A stretch of 64,000 nt of DNA from JAFAHS01 sp046728175 (GTDB lineage Bacteria > Desulfobacterota > Binatia > Binatales > Binataceae): positions 10,006 to 74,005 of the forward strand of contig JBKPEA010000120.1 in assembly GCA_046728175.1 (NCBI GenBank), written 5' to 3'. Position 1 is the first letter of the stretch; every line of letters begins with the position of its first letter. The translations under genes were made by a program, and so were the position numbers. Positions 61,442-64,000 of the stretch are shown one piece after another. The notes beneath the pieces were generated by a model. It saw only the letters and a list, made by a program, of their open reading frames with translations. It made no database searches and was not told the DNA's origin.

Positions 61442-64000
61442 ATGCGCTGCTCGAAGTGCGGCTTCGAAAACCCCGGCGGAATGAAATTTTGCGGACAATG
61501 CACCGCAGCGCTGGCGCTCATCTGCCCCAAGTGCGGCTCGGAGAACCCGCCCGAGTTCAAATTCTGCGGCCGATGCACTACACCCCTGACGCCCGGCACG
61601 AGCAGAGCTGGGTCGGCAAAGTCTACCGTGACCGTCCCCAAAGCCGACGCCACACTTGCGGTGGAGGGTGAGCGCAAGACGGTCACGGTGTTATTCGCCG
61701 ACATCAAAGGCTCGATGGAACTGATCGAAGACCTCGATCCCGAGGAAGCCCGCGCCATCATCGATCCTGCGCTCAAGGTGATGATCGACGCCGTCCACCA
61801 CTATGACGGCTACGTCGCCCAGTCCACCGGCGACGGCGTTTTCGCGCTGTTCGGCGCTCCCCTCGCGCATGAGGACCATCCGCAGCGAGCGTTGTTCGCG
61901 GCACTGCGAATGCAGGTCGAGGTCGCGCGCTACGCCGAGAAGCTGCGCGCTGAGAGAGGGGTGAATTTGCAGGTGCGGGTCGGAGCCAACACCGGAGAAG
62001 TAGTGCTGCGTGAGATTCGGACCGGCGAGAAGCAAACGGAGTACACGCCGATAGGGCACTCTACCAGTGTCGCAGCCCGCCTTCAGGCGCTGGCGGTGCC
62101 GGGCTCCATCGCGATCGGCCAACCTGTGCGCAGACTGGTCGAGGGCTATTTCGCGTTGAAGCCGCTCGGACCGGCGCGGATACGGGGGGTCAGCGAGCCA
62201 CTTGAGATCTATGAGGTGACAGGGCTTGGGCCCCTGCGCACACGACTCCAGCGGGCGGCAGCACGCGGGTATGCCAGGTTCGTCGGCCGCCAACGGGAAA
62301 TGGAGACGATCAAGCATGCCGCCGAGCTGGCGAAGACGGGGCATGGCCAGATTGTTGCCGCAGTCGCGGAGCCGGGCGTCGGCAAGTCGCGGCTGCTCTA
62401 TGAGTTCAAGGTCAAGCACCAGTCGGAGTGGATGGTGCTGGAGACGCTCTCGGTCTCGCACGGCAAGGCTTCGGCGTACCTGCCGATGATCGACCTTCTG
62501 CACGGCTATTTTGGAATCAGGGCCGATGATGACCTGCGCGCTCGCCGCGAGAAGGTCAACGGCCGAATCGTGACACTCGATCCGGCCCTCGAGGATACCC
62601 GCGCCTACCTGTTCGGCTTGTTGGGGTTGGTCGATGGCGACGATCCACTGGCTGGAATGGACGCGCAGATTCGACGCCAGCGCACGCTTGAGGCGCTTAA
62701 GCGGGTTCTTCTTCGCGAATCACTCAACCAGCCGTTGATGGTCATCTTTGAGGACTTGCATTGGATCGACGAAGAAACCCAGGCATTTCTGAACCTGTTC
62801 GCCGACTCAGTCGCAACTGAGAAGGTGCTCCTGCTGGCGAGCTATCGACCCGAGTACTCGCACGCGTGGAGCAGCAAACCATACTACGCAGAGCTGCGTC
62901 TCGACCCCTTGGGCAGGGAGTCGGCCGGCGAGATCTTCGATACGCTGCTCGGTGTGAACACACAGGCGATCGACGAACCGCTCCTCGCGCTCAAGCGCCT
63001 GGTCGTCGAAAAGACCGAGGGTACTCCGCTCTTCATCGAGGAAATCGTTCAGGCGCTGGTGGAGGATGGCGCGCTGGTGCGCAACGGAGTGGTGAGGCTC
63101 ACCCGCCCACTAAATGTTCTCAAGATTCCCACCACAGTGCAGGCAATTCTCGCATCGCGCATCGATCGGCTGCCCGCCCGCGAGAAAGAGCTTTTGCAGA
63201 TCCTGGCGGTAATCGGGATCGAGTTTCCCCTCACGCTGGCTCGCGATGTCACTAAAAAACCGGTCGAGGAACTGAATCAGATGCTGAACGCCCTGCAGCT
63301 CGGGGAGTTCATCTACGAGCAACCCGCGAGAGGCGATGTGGAGTACGCCTTCAAACACGCGCTGACCCAAGAGGTCGCGTACACCTCGCTGCTGCAGGAA
63401 AGCCGTAAGGTCATTCACGAGCGCATCGGCCAATCCATCGAAACACTATACGCAGATTCGCTCGATGATAGGGTCTCAAACCTCGTCCACCATTATCGCC
63501 GGAGCGGCAACACCAATAAGGCTGTTGCCTACCTCGTTCGTGCCGCGAGCCAGGCATATCAGCGTTCTGCCTTCTCGGCAGCCGCTGCATATCTCGAAGA
63601 GGCGCTGGAAAGGCTTCAGGCCCTGGCCGAGGGTGCAGAACGTGATCGCAAGGAGATCACGATCCGGTCGGGACTTGCAGAAATCGTACAGGTTACTAAG
63701 GGTTACGCCGCTGCTGATTACGAGCGTCACCTGACGCGTCGCCAGGCGCTCGCTGAACGCCTCGGAGACGCGGCTGAACTCTTTTTCTCCTTGGTTGGGA
63801 TTTCAATACTCTCTGCGTTCCGGCTTGAGCTGGGAAGGGCACGGGAGATCAGTGAGAACCTAGTCAGAATCGCGGACCAGGCCTCGGATCGCGGGATGCA
63901 ATTGAACGCCCATGGTTCGGTGGTCAACGCCCTCTGGTCGATGGGTGATTTCATTGGCTCGCGTGCACACTCCGAGAAGGCCATCGGCTTGTACGAGCAC
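61442..64000 (+). CDS. Zinc-ribbon adenylate/guanylate cyclase with AAA ATPase and TPR-like region (3' end outside)
   Basis: At least 853 residues, with no stop before the window end. Two zinc ribbons (MRCSKCGFENPGGMKFCGQC, then CPKCGSENPPEFKFCGRC) are followed by a class III cyclase domain: first metal-binding Asp87 in LFADIKGSM and second Asp131 in STGDGVFALFG. The transition-state Asn expected in the (V/T)N-x-AAR motif is Ser209 here (GHSTSVAARLQ). A STAND-type ATPase comes next: Walker A AEPGVGKSR at about 313-320, Walker B VIFEDLHWIDEE, and from about residue 700 a helical, TPR-like region (YQRSAFSAAAAYLEEALERL). It is a cytosolic signalling protein of a family common in soil bacteria. 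Loss of the Asn may impair the cyclase. Confidence 0.9.
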   Translation, partial: MRCSKCGFENPGGMKFCGQCTAALALICPKCGSENPPEFKFCGRCTTPLTPGTSRAGSAKSTVTVPKADATLAVEGERKTVTVLFADIKGSMELIEDLDPEEARAIIDPALKVMIDAVHHYDGYVAQSTGDGVFALFGAPLAHEDHPQRALFAALRMQVEVARYAEKLRAERGVNLQVRVGANTGEVVLREIRTGEKQTEYTPIGHSTSVAARLQALAVPGSIAIGQPVRRLVEGYFALKPLGPARIRGVSEPLEIYEVTGLGPLRTRLQRAAARGYARFVGRQREMETIKHAAELAKTGHGQIVAAVAEPGVGKSRLLYEFKVKHQSEWMVLETLSVSHGKASAYLPMIDLLHGYFGIRADDDLRARREKVNGRIVTLDPALEDTRAYLFGLLGLVDGDDPLAGMDAQIRRQRTLEALKRVLLRESLNQPLMVIFEDLHWIDEETQAFLNLFADSVATEKVLLLASYRPEYSHAWSSKPYYAELRLDPLGRESAGEIFDTLLGVNTQAIDEPLLALKRLVVEKTEGTPLFIEEIVQALVEDGALVRNGVVRLTRPLNVLKIPTTVQAILASRIDRLPAREKELLQILAVIGIEFPLTLARDVTKKPVEELNQMLNALQLGEFIYEQPARGDVEYAFKHALTQEVAYTSLLQESRKVIHERIGQSIETLYADSLDDRVSNLVHHYRRSGNTNKAVAYLVRAASQAYQRSAFSAAAAYLEEALERLQALAEGAERDRKEITIRSGLAEIVQVTKGYAAADYERHLTRRQALAERLGDAAELFFSLVGISILSAFRLELGRAREISENLVRIADQASDRGMQLNAHGSVVNALWSMGDFIGSRAHSEKAIGLYEH

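Overview
The window is a stretch of high-GC bacterial chromosome, roughly 57-60% GC by eye. It carries about 46 apparently intact protein genes, one tRNA gene (tRNA-Leu, anticodon UAA) and about a dozen broken genes or fragments. No rRNA, CRISPR array, phage module or complete insertion sequence is visible. Acyl-CoA dehydrogenase, LLM flavin oxidoreductase, deazaflavin-type oxidoreductase, cytochrome P450, Baeyer-Villiger monooxygenase and amidohydrolase genes, together with a zinc-ribbon cyclase/ATPase, suggest an aerobic or facultative free-living soil or sediment bacterium, perhaps an uncultivated lineage such as Binatota or Rokubacteria. That placement is a guess; no phylogenetic marker here settles it.

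Region 1 (1-14.1 kb) is a stress island. It has a universal stress protein coupled to a cytochrome c, a CBS protein, an aminoglycoside-phosphotransferase-like/P-loop kinase in tandem with a Usp-CBS fusion, three Hsp20 chaperones, a second cytochrome c, another CBS protein, an acyl-CoA dehydrogenase with an altered active site, and a sigma-54 activator. Two nearly identical GG-N10-GC elements lie upstream of two of the CBS genes. Gene content resembles hypoxia/dormancy islands such as the mycobacterial DosR regulon or the low-oxygen-activated locus of Burkholderia.

Region 2 (14.6-24 kb) holds redox genes, a 12-TM-type DUF4010 protein, decayed IS3 and SnoaL genes, and a divergent NnrS / copper nitrite reductase-like pair. 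Region 3 (24-32.5 kb) holds aldo-keto reductase, an AAA+ ATPase, a ferredoxin-P450 operon, cupin, hemerythrin, and a translationally coupled TrpB2 / nitrilase-like pair in which the nitrilase has lost its catalytic cysteine. A wrecked ammonium transporter gene lies upstream.

Region 4 (34.7-44.2 kb) holds a methyltransferase divergent from a DNA-binding-domain/citrate-synthase fusion (coupled to an unknown SAP-like protein), a dehydrogenase-amidohydrolase-Mrp-ferredoxin run, an ArsR-DUF2087 regulator next to a perfect 26-bp palindrome, and coaBC.

Region 5 (44.4-53.3 kb) is the accessory zone. The 3' end of tRNA-Leu is repeated twice more, 4.2 and 4.9 kb downstream, as in tandem integration scars, enclosing a Tat-exported multicopper oxidase and little else. 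Beyond it lie a frameshifted phosphotransferase, a truncated GAF gene abutting another gene start head-on, galU, and a diguanylate cyclase whose GGDEF part is inverted.

Region 6 (53.4-64 kb) returns to intact genes: MetE-like protein, a large alpha/beta hydrolase divergent from TetR-BVMO, a glyoxalase-fold protein, an ArsR/SdpI-like pair with a possible leaderless promoter, and a zinc-ribbon adenylate-cyclase/ATPase protein cut by the window edge.
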